Shown: piece by piece, positions 54,584 through 63,951 of the stretch
How positions within the stretch are numbered: the stretch's first letter is position 1
Layout: each line of letters opens with the position of its first letter
Assembly: GCF_014529705.1 (NCBI RefSeq)
Contig: NZ_JAANIH010000028.1
Span: forward strand, 46,457-110,456
DNA from: Bradyrhizobium campsiandrae
GTDB taxonomy: Bacteria; Pseudomonadota; Alphaproteobacteria; Rhizobiales; Xanthobacteraceae
Length of the DNA stretch: 64,000 nucleotides
Reading direction: 5' to 3'
Translations under genes and position numbers: made by a program
Notes under the pieces: model-generated
Told to the model about the DNA's origin: nothing
The model's database searches: none
What the model saw: only the letters and a program-made list of their open reading frames with translations

Positions 54584-54925
54584 TCAATCCCACATCATCC
54601 GCACGCGAAATCCAACGTTCGGAAAACGCTTTTCCATAACTTGCTTGGCGGCTTCAAAACCCGCCTCCGCTACGGAAACTGATTGGTCTTTACGTCGTCC
54701 ATGTCTTCCGAAATCAGACATACGATATCCCGCGCCGCCAATGATTGTAGTCTCGTCCAACGCGACTAGCGCTGAGACCACGGAAGATTGGGAACCGTCG
54801 ACAATGCGGTCTGCCCACCCGCATACGTTTAAACCCCACGAGCCTCGCGCGGGTGCATCAACCTGGAACGAGCAACTCCTGGCGTGCTCGGCGATACCGG
54901 CGTCGAGGTCTGCACGCCCCTTCAT
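54584..54925 (-). CDS. Hypothetical protein
   Basis: 113 residues from ATG 54925 (upstream AGAAGA). The C-terminal half looks protein-like (VVSALVALDETTIIGGAGYRMSDF, VSVAEAGFEAAKQVMEKRFPNVGFRVRMMWD). The frame remains open to 55249 but the extension has Arg/Cys-rich shadow character. A frame on the other strand overlaps it fully; I prefer this one because of its C-terminal composition. The roughly 280 bases between it and DUF2130 show nothing. Confidence 0.45.
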   Translation of the reverse strand: MKGRADLDAGIAEHARSCSFQVDAPARGSWGLNVCGWADRIVDGSQSSVVSALVALDETTIIGGAGYRMSDFGRHGRRKDQSVSVAEAGFEAAKQVMEKRFPNVGFRVRMMWD

Positions 54926-55263
54926 GAACGGATCTTCTTGGTGTCGTCGGCGCGGCGTCCGAGCGAGAGCGCCTCTTGTCGCTGCTCGGAGATCCTGGCA
55001 ATACCCGGTCAGATACTGCTTGCTGCCCTTTCGCTGTCGGCCAATGCATGCCGCCCACGTACGCGTCGCGGCCCGCAGCACGGCGCCGCGGTCCGCTACC
55101 GTCGAACGCAGGGTCTCGACGACGACGAAACAATCGATCTGCCGCGCGAAACACGCGCATGCGCCAAACGTCTGTTCGGACAACGAAAAACCGCTTGAAC
55201 GAGGCAGCGCTTGCAATCTACTATAGGTAGATATTTCCTCACCTCCCATTGACGATCAATTTT

Positions 55264-56091
55264 ATGAGCCCTCGCAATCGAATCTGGACGCCATTTCTCA
55301 CAGCGGTTTGCCTCTTGGTGGCCTTGTCTGCACAGCCAAAGGCGGACGAACTTGTAATGGTGGGATCGGCGAACAGTGCCGGCGGCACAGTTCAGATCGA
55401 CGGGGGCGCAAAGCAGGACACTAAGAACTGGCCAGCAACGCTAAAGTATCTGGTTGCTGGAAAGTTTACTTGCACAAGCACGATTGTGGGCGAGCACTCC
55501 GTCATAACGGCCGCCCACTGTCTGCCAGACGGCACGACGGCAAGGGTTGAGATTGGCGACAAGAAGTTCAATCTGACTTGCACGCTGCATCCTCATTTTA
55601 ACAGGGATACTTTGGAGTTCGACGTCGCGCTCTGTTTCAGTAAGGACCCCTTTCCCAACACGATTGGTTATGAGAACCTCGACGTTAAGGTCACCCGCGT
55701 TTCGGTGGGATCCATACTCTTCTTGCTCGGGTACGGCTGCCGGGACGTCAATTCGCAGGTCGATTTTGGCCAGCTCTACGGCGGGAGCGCCACGGTATTT
55801 CAGCTAGCGCCCAGCCCGGGCACCCACATCAGGACTCACGATGGGGTTGTCATCTGCCCAGGCGACAGCGGCGGCTCAGCCTACGTACTCGCGAGCCAGG
55901 ACCAACCAGTCAGCCCGAGATCGATCATTGGCATCAACTCGGGCTACGCCGCCCTAACGCGCGTCTCAGCTATCACTCCTCTGACCGGGGATATAGCGGA
56001 GTTCATCCGAGATTGGGCCGACGACAGAAAGACCACGATCTGTGGCATCCACTCCAATGTTCTGTATTGCCATGACAGGTTCGTTCCCTAA
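55264..56091 (+). CDS. Exported trypsin-like serine protease (S1)
   Basis: 275 residues with a signal peptide (RIWTPFLTAVCLLVALSAQPKA). The catalytic triad is visible: His85 in TAAHC, Asp120 in EFDVAL, Ser202 in PGDSGGSA. Cysteine pairs around the active site suggest disulfides, consistent with a periplasmic or secreted enzyme. ATG 55264 is preferred over a TTG at 55249. The gene overlaps the next, subtilisin-like protease by 20 bp, which points to co-translation and a proteolytic pair. Confidence 0.9.
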   Translation: MSPRNRIWTPFLTAVCLLVALSAQPKADELVMVGSANSAGGTVQIDGGAKQDTKNWPATLKYLVAGKFTCTSTIVGEHSVITAAHCLPDGTTARVEIGDKKFNLTCTLHPHFNRDTLEFDVALCFSKDPFPNTIGYENLDVKVTRVSVGSILFLLGYGCRDVNSQVDFGQLYGGSATVFQLAPSPGTHIRTHDGVVICPGDSGGSAYVLASQDQPVSPRSIIGINSGYAALTRVSAITPLTGDIAEFIRDWADDRKTTICGIHSNVLYCHDRFVP

Positions 56092-58462
56092 AGCTCCAGC
56101 GATTTCGATTTTCGCTTCGGCCGTTTTCGCTGCCTCAACCCTACTGAGCGCGCCATGTGCGCTTGCTCAGTCGCCTCCAACAAATCTGTTGATTCAGACG
56201 AAGAAATTGACGCCCGAACTGGTCGTGGCGGTCGCAAAATGGGGACAGGAGAAGTCTATACCCGCCAAGGCCGGGACAGACATCATTCAATTGATCTCCC
56301 AGCAATGCGGCACCGCGAACGCCCGTCGTTATTACCTTCCACTCTTCCTGTCAGCCAACGCCAGCAATCCCGAAATTAAGAGCGGAAAGCTCGTCCTCAC
56401 AAAAGAGGCTACGCTTGTATTACCCGCCTGCCTTTATGCAAACGAAAAGCTGGCGTTGGTGCCCGTATCAGAAACGGGAGTTGATTGGACTAAGCCCACG
56501 CCCGTACCAAGCAGCACTCTCCAAGATGTGCTGCGGACGTATCAAGAGTCTACAAAATCAAAGCCGCAGTCGACGAAATCAAAGCCTTCAGCGCTGAACA
56601 AATGGATACCGATCCTGGGCTCTTCTAGCAGCCTGATTTTTGACCCTGCAGAACATTCAAATTCCTCAACTTGGGCGGCTCAAACCATCGACTACGATTT
56701 CCTTATTAAAGGTAAGCCGACGACCAAAGCCGCGCCGAACACCGGACCCATCTTGGTCGCTCGTGCAGACAGTGACCATCTTTCGAACATTTCCATCAAT
56801 GATCAGTATCAGAAGGTATTGAAGGACGCGTTGAAGTACGACGTGAGTTCGGTCGAGCCTCGCCTCGTTCAGGGCTCGGCTGGGCTCGAGAAAATGCTTC
56901 GGGCCCAGGATGTGCTCGACTTCAACGACATCAAAAGCTTCAAAAATATCCCTACAGGAGCAAGTCTCGTGACGTCCGATTTTGCTCCGGGCGCTTACCC
57001 CATCACTTTGAAAGAAGGCGCTGACGTCAAAGTGGCAGCAAGGGAGATATTTACGTCGGCGCCGCGAGCAACTGCTGCGATCGGGCAACTTAACAACATT
57101 AGTACATATTTTGCGGAACCTCTTGGAGGCGATGACAAGGAGTGCAAGCCCGGTCCATCGGATACTTGGCCAGTGAACCTTAATGAATTGCAGACCGTGC
57201 TGCGGCTCCGCAAGGCAATAGGTGCTATGCCCACTACCGGCTTACTTCTGGTGCTCGATACGGGCTTTCCGCGAGGGCAGATCGATACGGCTCCTTTTGC
57301 CAAAATGTTCTTCTATCCAAGCCCTCAAGATGACGATCCCGCGCGCGAGCCCTATCTGTGGTCTGTGACCCGCCCGCCTGAGTATTTCAACGACAATTCG
57401 GAGAATGCTAGCCACGGTGTCGGCGTGCTTGCATTGGCGCTAGGAGGCTTGGGGGTCCTGAAGCAGAACATGCTTGCCTCCAATGTCGAGACCCAGGGAA
57501 AGTTCGTCCTAGACTTGATGGCTTACCAACGGCTGCCTGGCAATAAGCTCGGCGTAGCCCCCGAAGCAGTGACAAGAAGTCTATCCGGGACAGGCTGGGG
57601 ACGGGCCGACATCCTGACGGTCAATCTGAGCCTCAAGTTTGAGCTGGAAAATCTCGAAGAAGCTCCAGACTTTAACGGCTATCTCGCGCTCCAGAACCAG
57701 GTCCTGTTTGTCTTAGCAGCAGGCAATGATGGCGAAGACGCTGCAGACGTGGTCCCTGCTCGCTGGGGAGGCGTTGCGAACAAAAATGTCATTACGGTGG
57801 GCGCAATCGGAGCAGATAACAAGCTTTGGAAAAAATCGAACAAGAGCAGCGCATTCGTCGACATCGCAGCGCCCGGATGTGCAGTTCCGACCACCTACTG
57901 GAATCCTTCTACGAAGAAGTTCGATGAAGTTGTGCTGAGCGGCACGTCCTTCGCAGCACCTCTTGTCTCCTTTGCTTCCAATCTACTTCGCGAGTACGGG
58001 ACCGGCGCGAGACGAAAGGCGCGGATTCTTGCTAGCGGACGCTATTTTCCGGATCTCCAGACGGTCACGCGCTCATCGCGAGCGTTGGATATCCCGACCG
58101 CCTTAGCGACCCCCTTTGATGTTGTACGCACCAGCGCCGGAAAATTGCGATTTGGGCGCGTTAAATGGCTGCCGGGAAAGACCTTGTGCGGGATACCCTT
58201 CACGCAAGGGACGTTTGCACAGGTTCATCGTATGAGCGATCAGCCAAACAAAGTGAGCGTGGTCAAAATGCAGGGAGCTCAAGCATTAGGAGCGCTCGAT
58301 CTCAAAACGTGTGATCTCGCAAATGGTCAATTGGACGCCATTCCATTCGAAGAAGCACAGCTTGGCGATAACGGTTTCAGCTATGCCCAAGCAGAACCAA
58401 TAGACATTAGAAGCGTAGAGAGCATCACGTTCTGCGAGAGTTGTGAGCTTAGACCACAGTAA
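56072..58462 (+). CDS. Exported subtilisin-like serine protease (S8) with N-terminal extension
   Basis: 796 residues from ATG 56072. A signal peptide (ISIFASAVFAASTLLSAPCALA) precedes a LysM-like stretch (KAGTDIIQLISQQCG, KLVLTKEATLVLPAC) and a long non-catalytic region. The S8 domain lies late: Asp396 in LVLDTGF, His448 in ASHGVGVLAL, oxyanion Asn in LAAGNDGED, Ser626 in SGTSFAAP. About 130 residues follow. It starts inside the end of the S1 gene (20-bp overlap). The LysM-like segment hints at cell-wall contact; that is inference. Confidence 0.9.
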   Translation: MTGSFPKAPAISIFASAVFAASTLLSAPCALAQSPPTNLLIQTKKLTPELVVAVAKWGQEKSIPAKAGTDIIQLISQQCGTANARRYYLPLFLSANASNPEIKSGKLVLTKEATLVLPACLYANEKLALVPVSETGVDWTKPTPVPSSTLQDVLRTYQESTKSKPQSTKSKPSALNKWIPILGSSSSLIFDPAEHSNSSTWAAQTIDYDFLIKGKPTTKAAPNTGPILVARADSDHLSNISINDQYQKVLKDALKYDVSSVEPRLVQGSAGLEKMLRAQDVLDFNDIKSFKNIPTGASLVTSDFAPGAYPITLKEGADVKVAAREIFTSAPRATAAIGQLNNISTYFAEPLGGDDKECKPGPSDTWPVNLNELQTVLRLRKAIGAMPTTGLLLVLDTGFPRGQIDTAPFAKMFFYPSPQDDDPAREPYLWSVTRPPEYFNDNSENASHGVGVLALALGGLGVLKQNMLASNVETQGKFVLDLMAYQRLPGNKLGVAPEAVTRSLSGTGWGRADILTVNLSLKFELENLEEAPDFNGYLALQNQVLFVLAAGNDGEDAADVVPARWGGVANKNVITVGAIGADNKLWKKSNKSSAFVDIAAPGCAVPTTYWNPSTKKFDEVVLSGTSFAAPLVSFASNLLREYGTGARRKARILASGRYFPDLQTVTRSSRALDIPTALATPFDVVRTSAGKLRFGRVKWLPGKTLCGIPFTQGTFAQVHRMSDQPNKVSVVKMQGAQALGALDLKTCDLANGQLDAIPFEEAQLGDNGFSYAQAEPIDIRSVESITFCESCELRPQ

Positions 58463-58467
58463 TTGTA

Positions 58468-59541
58468 TCACTGGCTCGGAGATGGCGGGAATACCGCATT
58501 GGGAGCCAGAAGATAGGGTCGCTCGCGACCAACGGAAGGAACTCTTGTTGCCCCTGGCTCACGAGCTGCGGGTTTGATTTTATCCTTGCCCTCAGGCTCC
58601 TTCTTTGGCTCAGCGATATGGATCGGATTCTCCGCGCTTCCAAGCTCCGGTTTGGGTGTTGCGAAGCCTGACGAGCCGGATTTGGCAGCATTGGCATATG
58701 CCGAGCTGGGGCCGTTGATGTACAGTTGTAGATTGCTGTTTTGCTGCAGGGAGCCAGTCCCCTGGACTGCCAGCGGATTCCAGGAAACGGTTACGAGGGA
58801 ATATTTCGCCTCGATGCCGCCGATGACCTGGACCGCGAAAGAGTAGTACATCTGTGCTGGCTCGGCCTTTTCTGAGCCTTTTGCCGGATAGAGGAAGTTT
58901 TCGCTCATGAGAGAGCCGTTGTCGCGCAACCAGGCGGCCAAGGGCTTCTGACCGTTCACATTGATTCTCGTAAAGTTAATCGTATCGCTTTGCGAAGTTT
59001 CAGCTAACGCCTCTAGATCCTCAAGCGTCCTTATCGGAGCTGAAAAACACCTTGCTCGGTCGTTCTGGTTCGGCAACTCGTCCGGTGAAATCGCCAGTGG
59101 CGCGGCGTCTTGCCTCAAGAGGAAGGACCAAATGAGATCATACGTCCCCTGCCCCGACAGCGTCGGCCCGACATGCACCGTCTCGCTCGAAGACGGGCTC
59201 AGGATTCGTTTGAAGTCTTCGGATGTTCCGGCTCCTATGCCGGCAGAATCTGTGACCTTCAGTTCGACCGTGAAGGCACCATAGAGCTTCGGCGCGACTT
59301 CAAAATAGGAATAGCGAGTGAAGGCCTCCTCCGGGGCCGTCTTAGCCAATAGAAGATAGGCTGCCTTTCGTCTGCGCTCGATCTCATAGAAGGTCACAAG
59401 TTCACAACGGACAGCCTTCAGAAATCCAGGTAGCTGACCAGCAGAAATCACGCCCGCTTGAGGATCGTGAACGTAGTAGAGGCTCGTACAACTCGTCATC
59501 GCCGGCAAGAGTAGGCCAAACACACGTGCAGCAGTCTTCAT
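58468..59541 (-). CDS. Exported lipoprotein-like hypothetical protein
   Basis: 357 residues from ATG 59541. The start KTAARVFGLLLPAMTSC is a short signal with a possible lipobox ending at Cys18. The body has extracytoplasmic character (QLPGFLKAVRCELVTFYEIERRRKAAY, AFTVELKVTDSAGIG) and a proline- and lysine-rich C-terminal tail, possibly disordered. No family recognised. It converges with the S8 gene, 6 bases apart, and lies 36 bases downstream of the cytochrome gene. Confidence 0.7.
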   Translation of the reverse strand: MKTAARVFGLLLPAMTSCTSLYYVHDPQAGVISAGQLPGFLKAVRCELVTFYEIERRRKAAYLLLAKTAPEEAFTRYSYFEVAPKLYGAFTVELKVTDSAGIGAGTSEDFKRILSPSSSETVHVGPTLSGQGTYDLIWSFLLRQDAAPLAISPDELPNQNDRARCFSAPIRTLEDLEALAETSQSDTINFTRINVNGQKPLAAWLRDNGSLMSENFLYPAKGSEKAEPAQMYYSFAVQVIGGIEAKYSLVTVSWNPLAVQGTGSLQQNSNLQLYINGPSSAYANAAKSGSSGFATPKPELGSAENPIHIAEPKKEPEGKDKIKPAAREPGATRVPSVGRERPYLLAPNAVFPPSPSQ

Positions 59542-59577
59542 GAGGCACCGACTCAAGGAAATTTGCTGATCTGACAA

Positions 59578-60753
59578 TTACTTCTTCGGTCTGGCCCGAA
59601 ATAGCGACCAGACGAAATCAAGCTGGGCGTATCGGCCCGTCTGCTTGGAGTTGGCGTCCCTGATGATGAACCAGTTTGGATCGGGTGACCCGTTAAAGCT
59701 TTGCCCATCAGGCCGGAAGATATCCAGCCTATCGTTCCCAGTGGGACCGATGGTGGATCGCGAATGACAAGTTATGCATGAGGACGTGGCCTGAAATCCC
59801 TCCTCGGGCTCCGAGTTCGCAAGCAGAGTAGTGCTTCCCCTAGAGTCAATGAAATCGACCTGGGTACCTCTCAGTCTGTAGTTCGCCCACTTAGTGCCCT
59901 CAAGACCGATCCCCTTGGGCGCGAGATTGCAATTAAAGGGCTTGGTCGGACAAGCGAACGTGTCGCGAGATTCGAGCTTCCAAGCTTCGTTGCCAGGACG
60001 CGTCGGATTATCCACGTGTTCGAACGTTGCCCAGAGCCAATTGGGCAGGTCCTTCGTGGTTATGTGAAGAGCCGTAAGGCCATAAATGCGCTCTTGACCA
60101 TCAGGCGTCTTTAGCGCGGTCCAATGATATCTCGGCTTGTCGGCCTCGGAAATCTGTCGCCACTGCGCCTTGATCTCTTTCGCCCGGCTTGGGAACGAAA
60201 TAGTCAATTGTCCTTGCTTCGCGAGCGCATTCTGGCCATCGAGATTATAGAGGGTATTCGAACGGACAAACTCGTAAGCGTCCTTATTCAAGCGTGTTTC
60301 GTTGGTAAGCGTCAGAGCAGCCTGCGGGTCGAAGGCGGGGCGCGCGATGCCCAATTGAGCGTCGCGAGCGATCTGCTGCAGCGGCCTCGTTTCAAAGTCT
60401 GCCAATTCTCTTACAGCGGGCTTGACTTGATCCAACCAAGCTCCTGGATCGCTGCCGTCGGGTTTGAATACGTCGTGAGCTATCTTCCAAGTTTCCCAGA
60501 CGACGGGCCCGTCAGCTCCGAATTTTGCGGAGGGGTTTGCTGCTCGCTTTGCGATGTCAGCTGGCCAGTTAATCGACACAAACAGCTTCCACGCATATTC
60601 ATCCGGCCGGCTTAGTGCCGTAGCGGTATCTTGCAAATCGTCCCACGGTTCAGCGCCAGCAGGTCCGATAGCGAAAACGCCCGCCGCTGCAGCGGTGAAT
60701 GCGAAAGTTCTAAAGAAAGAGAATACTGTTAAATGAAATGATCTTGTGGCCAT
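59578..60753 (-). CDS. Exported mono-heme cytochrome c-like protein
   Basis: 391 residues with a signal peptide ending GPAGAEP. A single heme-binding motif C-I-T-C-H is near the C-terminus (SSCITCHSRSTIGPTGNDRL). The rest (DEYAWKLFVSINWPAD, YHWTALKTPDGQERIYGLTALHI, LPNWLWATFEHVDNP) belongs to a family of large mono-heme proteins of unknown role that I recall from soil bacteria. Redox partner unknown. Upstream and divergent of the small protein at 61020. Confidence 0.8.
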   Translation of the reverse strand: MATRSFHLTVFSFFRTFAFTAAAAGVFAIGPAGAEPWDDLQDTATALSRPDEYAWKLFVSINWPADIAKRAANPSAKFGADGPVVWETWKIAHDVFKPDGSDPGAWLDQVKPAVRELADFETRPLQQIARDAQLGIARPAFDPQAALTLTNETRLNKDAYEFVRSNTLYNLDGQNALAKQGQLTISFPSRAKEIKAQWRQISEADKPRYHWTALKTPDGQERIYGLTALHITTKDLPNWLWATFEHVDNPTRPGNEAWKLESRDTFACPTKPFNCNLAPKGIGLEGTKWANYRLRGTQVDFIDSRGSTTLLANSEPEEGFQATSSCITCHSRSTIGPTGNDRLDIFRPDGQSFNGSPDPNWFIIRDANSKQTGRYAQLDFVWSLFRARPKK

Positions 60754-61019
60754 TGGCGCCCCCCATTGGCTCAGTCAATTCTGGACCTCTCTACTACCAC
60801 GTGTCAATATCTTTAACACAATCCAGATCCGTCTGCCGGTTGGACGGTGTTTTTAGTAGCCCTCGGGTTCGAGCGGTAAGCCAATTAGTTCTCGGGCGTT
60901 GCGTCCGGTGTCCGCAAGCGCGCTCAATGATCTGAGCGGCCCGGCGCGTTGGCGAAGTGGCCAACAATCCATTCGCAGGCCCAATTATGAGCAGTGAAAT
61001 TCATAGTGGAGGGGAAGGT

Positions 61020-61340
61020 ATGGGATTTGATCGCATCAAAGCAATACTCGACCAGGGATTGGCAGCCTGGGAGCAGCAAAATGGCCCCGCGGCCCTGCAT
61101 GGACACGGCCCGACCTTCAAGTGGGATACAAAGGCAAACCTCTTGGCTGCAATCGGACATGGTAAGCAACTAATACAGCCCGACTTGATCGGAAAGGATG
61201 GCGCCAGCGCAAACCTGGTGATCGACTTGCGAACAGGAATTGCTAGTCCAGCATTCAGAATGCCGAAAGGTGGGCCCTTCATTCCGGACACGGAAGTACA
61301 GGAGATCGTTGACTGGATAAATCAGGGATGTCCCGACTAG
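61020..61340 (+). CDS. Small heme-less cytochrome-like protein
   Basis: 106 residues from ATG 61020, which has a very strong GGAGGGGAAGG ribosome site; earlier starts (60957 GTG, 60987 ATG) lack one. The C-terminus MPKGGPFIPDTEVQEIVDWINQGCPD has the shape of the last helix of class I cytochrome c domains (PxGGxx...I..WIxxGxP), but there is no CxxCH. No signal peptide, so a cytoplasmic location is likely. Divergent from the cytochrome gene, from which about 266 bases separate it. Confidence 0.7.
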   Translation: MGFDRIKAILDQGLAAWEQQNGPAALHGHGPTFKWDTKANLLAAIGHGKQLIQPDLIGKDGASANLVIDLRTGIASPAFRMPKGGPFIPDTEVQEIVDWINQGCPD

Positions 61341-61784
61341 GAGCGATGCCTAATCTTCGCGCCAAGTCGCCCGTTTTCCACTCGCCCTCAAAGGATGAGA
61401 GGACCACTGCCGTCGCTAGCATGCCGTTCCTGCTTGGAGCATTAGAACAAGGCCGATTTTGAAATACACCTCGCTCGCGCGCGCGCCTCGAACTCATGGA
61501 GGCGCGCGCTTGAGATTGCGATGATATTTTAAGTAGCGCGTTGAAGACGTCATCTGTGGTTATGCGTTCAATGATGAAGCGGTCGAAGCGCGCCGCGCAA
61601 GCTTTCGGGAACTGCCAATCTATCCCGATGATCGAGAAATGAAGCCGGTGCCGCCTTGGAAGCGGCCCGGCTGACTACCCCACCATTGCCATTAGCCAGT
61701 TTAGGTTGCGGACGAATTGCTCTGTGCCTAAGATGGCTTGATCTGGATCGTCCAATTTGTGGCAATTCTTTTTGCGGAGCGCGT
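61341..61784. other. Intergenic region with a strong GC hairpin
   Basis: About 440 bases without a convincing gene. At 61479-61509 there is a perfect 11-bp stem (GCGCGCGCCTC / GAGGCGCGCGC) with a 9-base loop. No T run follows directly. It may terminate the upstream gene or shield the lipase operon from read-through. Confidence 0.5.
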
Positions 61785-63323
61785 ATGTTTCGCCAAGCTT
61801 GTTTCCTTCTCATTGCATTCGCTTGCGCTTGTGCTGGAGCCGCCCACGCGGCTGAATCGGTCAGGCGGCCGCTCGTCGTCGTTGCAGGCATATTGGGTAG
61901 TAAGCTCTGTACTTCGTCCGGCGAGGTGGTCTGGGGTACGGGAAGCTCCTTGCAGAATTTTGCCCGCCTAGAACTGGGGGGCCCTTCAAAGGAAGCCCTC
62001 TCCCCATGCGGTTTGATCGACAAAGTCGAGGTCTTTGGTCCATTTTACTCCATCAAAGCCTATGCAGCTCTTTTGACGAATCTCAAATCTCTGGGATTTG
62101 ATCAATCCAATCTGCACCTGTTCGATTACGATTGGAGGCAGAGCAATTTCGAGACGGCCGCGAAATTCAAAACCTTTATCGAAGAGCGACAGAAGGACGG
62201 CAGACTGCCGGGCAAGTTCGACATACTTGCTCACAGCATGGGCGGCATTGTTACGCGAATTTACCTGGACAAGAACCCAGACAATTCCGTGAACAAGGTG
62301 ATCTACTTCGGCACGCCGTTTCTCGGGTCCGCAGACACGCTCGGTACGCTTTCGGAAGGCTGGGGACGGTTCGCAAATATTCTCGCAGGCGGGATGAACA
62401 CGATTCGTCGCGTTGCAATCTCCTTCCCGGGATTCATGGAGCTCCTCCCGCGTTACAAGGAATGTTGTTATGTGCGCCTCACGAATAACGGCAAAAATCC
62501 CATCGACGTATTCGACGCCGAGCAGTGGCGATCGCTTCACTGGCTTCCTGATGAAATTAGCTCAAGCCCCGAGCGCCTTGCCGTGTTCAAAACTAACCTC
62601 AATAACGCGCGGACCCTGAGCGATCTGCTCCGAGCTCCACCACCGAAGGTTAGCGAAGTCATCTTTGCGGGCGATGCCAAGCCCACGAATGTTTATTTTG
62701 CCGTCAGGGAGGGAGCGACCGCCCCCGATGCAAGTCGGTGGTACTTTTCGAAGGATCTCGGGGACGGGACAGTTCCCGCCTGGAGCGCGGCGCGAAACCC
62801 AGGTTTTGATGACCTTTCCGGAGCTATGGTGTCGTTCTCTGAACATGCGACCTTGTTCGATGATAATTGGGCTGAGAGTGAGCTAAAACGCGAGCTACTC
62901 TCAATCACGCCCGTTGTGAGAGAGCCGATAAATGGCCGAGGCCATCCGATCATAAGCGCTCGATCCGGAGGGACCCAACTCAATTGGACAATCCGAACAC
63001 TCGACGTGACTTGCGAACAGCCTACCTACGCCAACACTGATACGCTTCGAGCAACGGCGGCGATCAACGTGGATGGACCTACCGAGTCGCTAAAGACTGG
63101 GTTGGTGCTAGCCAAGGCCATGCTCCGCAAGGGATCTCAGGAGATTGAAATCCCGGTTAATGAGACTAGCAGCACGGCGGATTTTTCGCGCGGGAGGCTG
63201 ACATTTTCGATCACTGCCGATCTGAGTTCTTTGCAAAAAGGAACGTTCGAGCTCGAGTTTTCCTTGCCTACCGTCCGAGACGACGCCAAGTCTGCGTACC
63301 GTTTTGCTATCGTTGAGGACTGA
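61785..63323 (+). CDS. Exported LCAT-like lipase/acyltransferase
   Basis: 512 residues from ATG 61785 (GGAG 6 bases upstream), signal peptide FRQACFLLIAFACACAGAAHAAES. Alpha/beta hydrolase of the lecithin:cholesterol acyltransferase type: the oxyanion segment VVVAGILGSKL, nucleophile Ser151 in AHSMGG, Asp327 in LGDGTVP and His354 in SEHATLF. LCAT relatives act on phospholipids, either hydrolysing them or moving an acyl chain. A beta-rich ~110-residue C-terminal domain follows. It is 3 bases upstream of a trypsin-like protease gene. Confidence 0.85.
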   Translation: MFRQACFLLIAFACACAGAAHAAESVRRPLVVVAGILGSKLCTSSGEVVWGTGSSLQNFARLELGGPSKEALSPCGLIDKVEVFGPFYSIKAYAALLTNLKSLGFDQSNLHLFDYDWRQSNFETAAKFKTFIEERQKDGRLPGKFDILAHSMGGIVTRIYLDKNPDNSVNKVIYFGTPFLGSADTLGTLSEGWGRFANILAGGMNTIRRVAISFPGFMELLPRYKECCYVRLTNNGKNPIDVFDAEQWRSLHWLPDEISSSPERLAVFKTNLNNARTLSDLLRAPPPKVSEVIFAGDAKPTNVYFAVREGATAPDASRWYFSKDLGDGTVPAWSAARNPGFDDLSGAMVSFSEHATLFDDNWAESELKRELLSITPVVREPINGRGHPIISARSGGTQLNWTIRTLDVTCEQPTYANTDTLRATAAINVDGPTESLKTGLVLAKAMLRKGSQEIEIPVNETSSTADFSRGRLTFSITADLSSLQKGTFELEFSLPTVRDDAKSAYRFAIVED

Positions 63324-63326
63324 ACA

Positions 63327-63929
63327 GTGAAACGGCACCTTATTTGTGCGCTCAGCGCGGCGCTCCTCAATTGTGCCTGGTCTAACCAAATCTTTGCCAT
63401 TGATGCAGGGCAGGTCCTGACAAAGATGCAAGGTAAAATTGTCCATCTGCGAGTAGCCGGCCAAGAAGCACCTGGGGAAACATTTGTACAGCCCATACAT
63501 GGCTCGGGCGTGATCGTTAAGACGGGAGCATCCGACCCAAAGCTCAAGTTTCGTATCCTCACTGCAGGACATGTCGTAAAATCCGACGCGTCTTGGGCTC
63601 CTCTTGGCAGCAGGGTGAATCGAGACGTCTACATCATCGCCGAATATGGCCCTGGTAGCATCGAGTTTCGACCCGTAACAGGGGTGTTAGTGAATGGTCA
63701 GAGCGACATCGCGCAAGTTGTCGCGGGACCAACGACAGCCCTCGCAGCCGATTTAAACCCCACACCCTTGATCTCCGGCAACAAGTACGTGGTCGTGAGT
63801 TGGGGTATGAGTGGGGATCGTGTTGCCGAGAGCGCCGGCGCGAAAGTAGTAAAGGTGATGGGTGCAGATGACGGTACGCCTACGAGGAAGGCCGCCTTGT
63901 TTGACGGAGGCGAACGCTGCAGGTCCTAG
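63327..63929 (+). CDS. Trypsin-like protease, C-terminally truncated
   Basis: 200 residues from GTG 63327 with a signal peptide (HLICALSAALLNCAWSNQIFA). His82 (TAGHVV) and Asp127 (QSDIAQV) of the S1 triad are visible, but the frame ends at FDGGERCRS before any GDSGG motif, so the serine half is missing. Only about 20 bases after the stop a different gene begins that looks like the start of an IS66-type unit, so truncation by insertion is the likely cause. Very likely inactive. Confidence 0.75.
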   Translation: MKRHLICALSAALLNCAWSNQIFAIDAGQVLTKMQGKIVHLRVAGQEAPGETFVQPIHGSGVIVKTGASDPKLKFRILTAGHVVKSDASWAPLGSRVNRDVYIIAEYGPGSIEFRPVTGVLVNGQSDIAQVVAGPTTALAADLNPTPLISGNKYVVVSWGMSGDRVAESAGAKVVKVMGADDGTPTRKAALFDGGERCRS

Positions 63930-63951
63930 GGGTAATCCTAGGAGAAGCGCT

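Noticed and set aside
54645..55226. 193-codon plus-strand frame opposite the hypothetical gene at 54584
   Set aside because: Ser/Arg/Cys-rich translation without a pattern; the minus-strand C-terminus looks more protein-like, though neither is certain.
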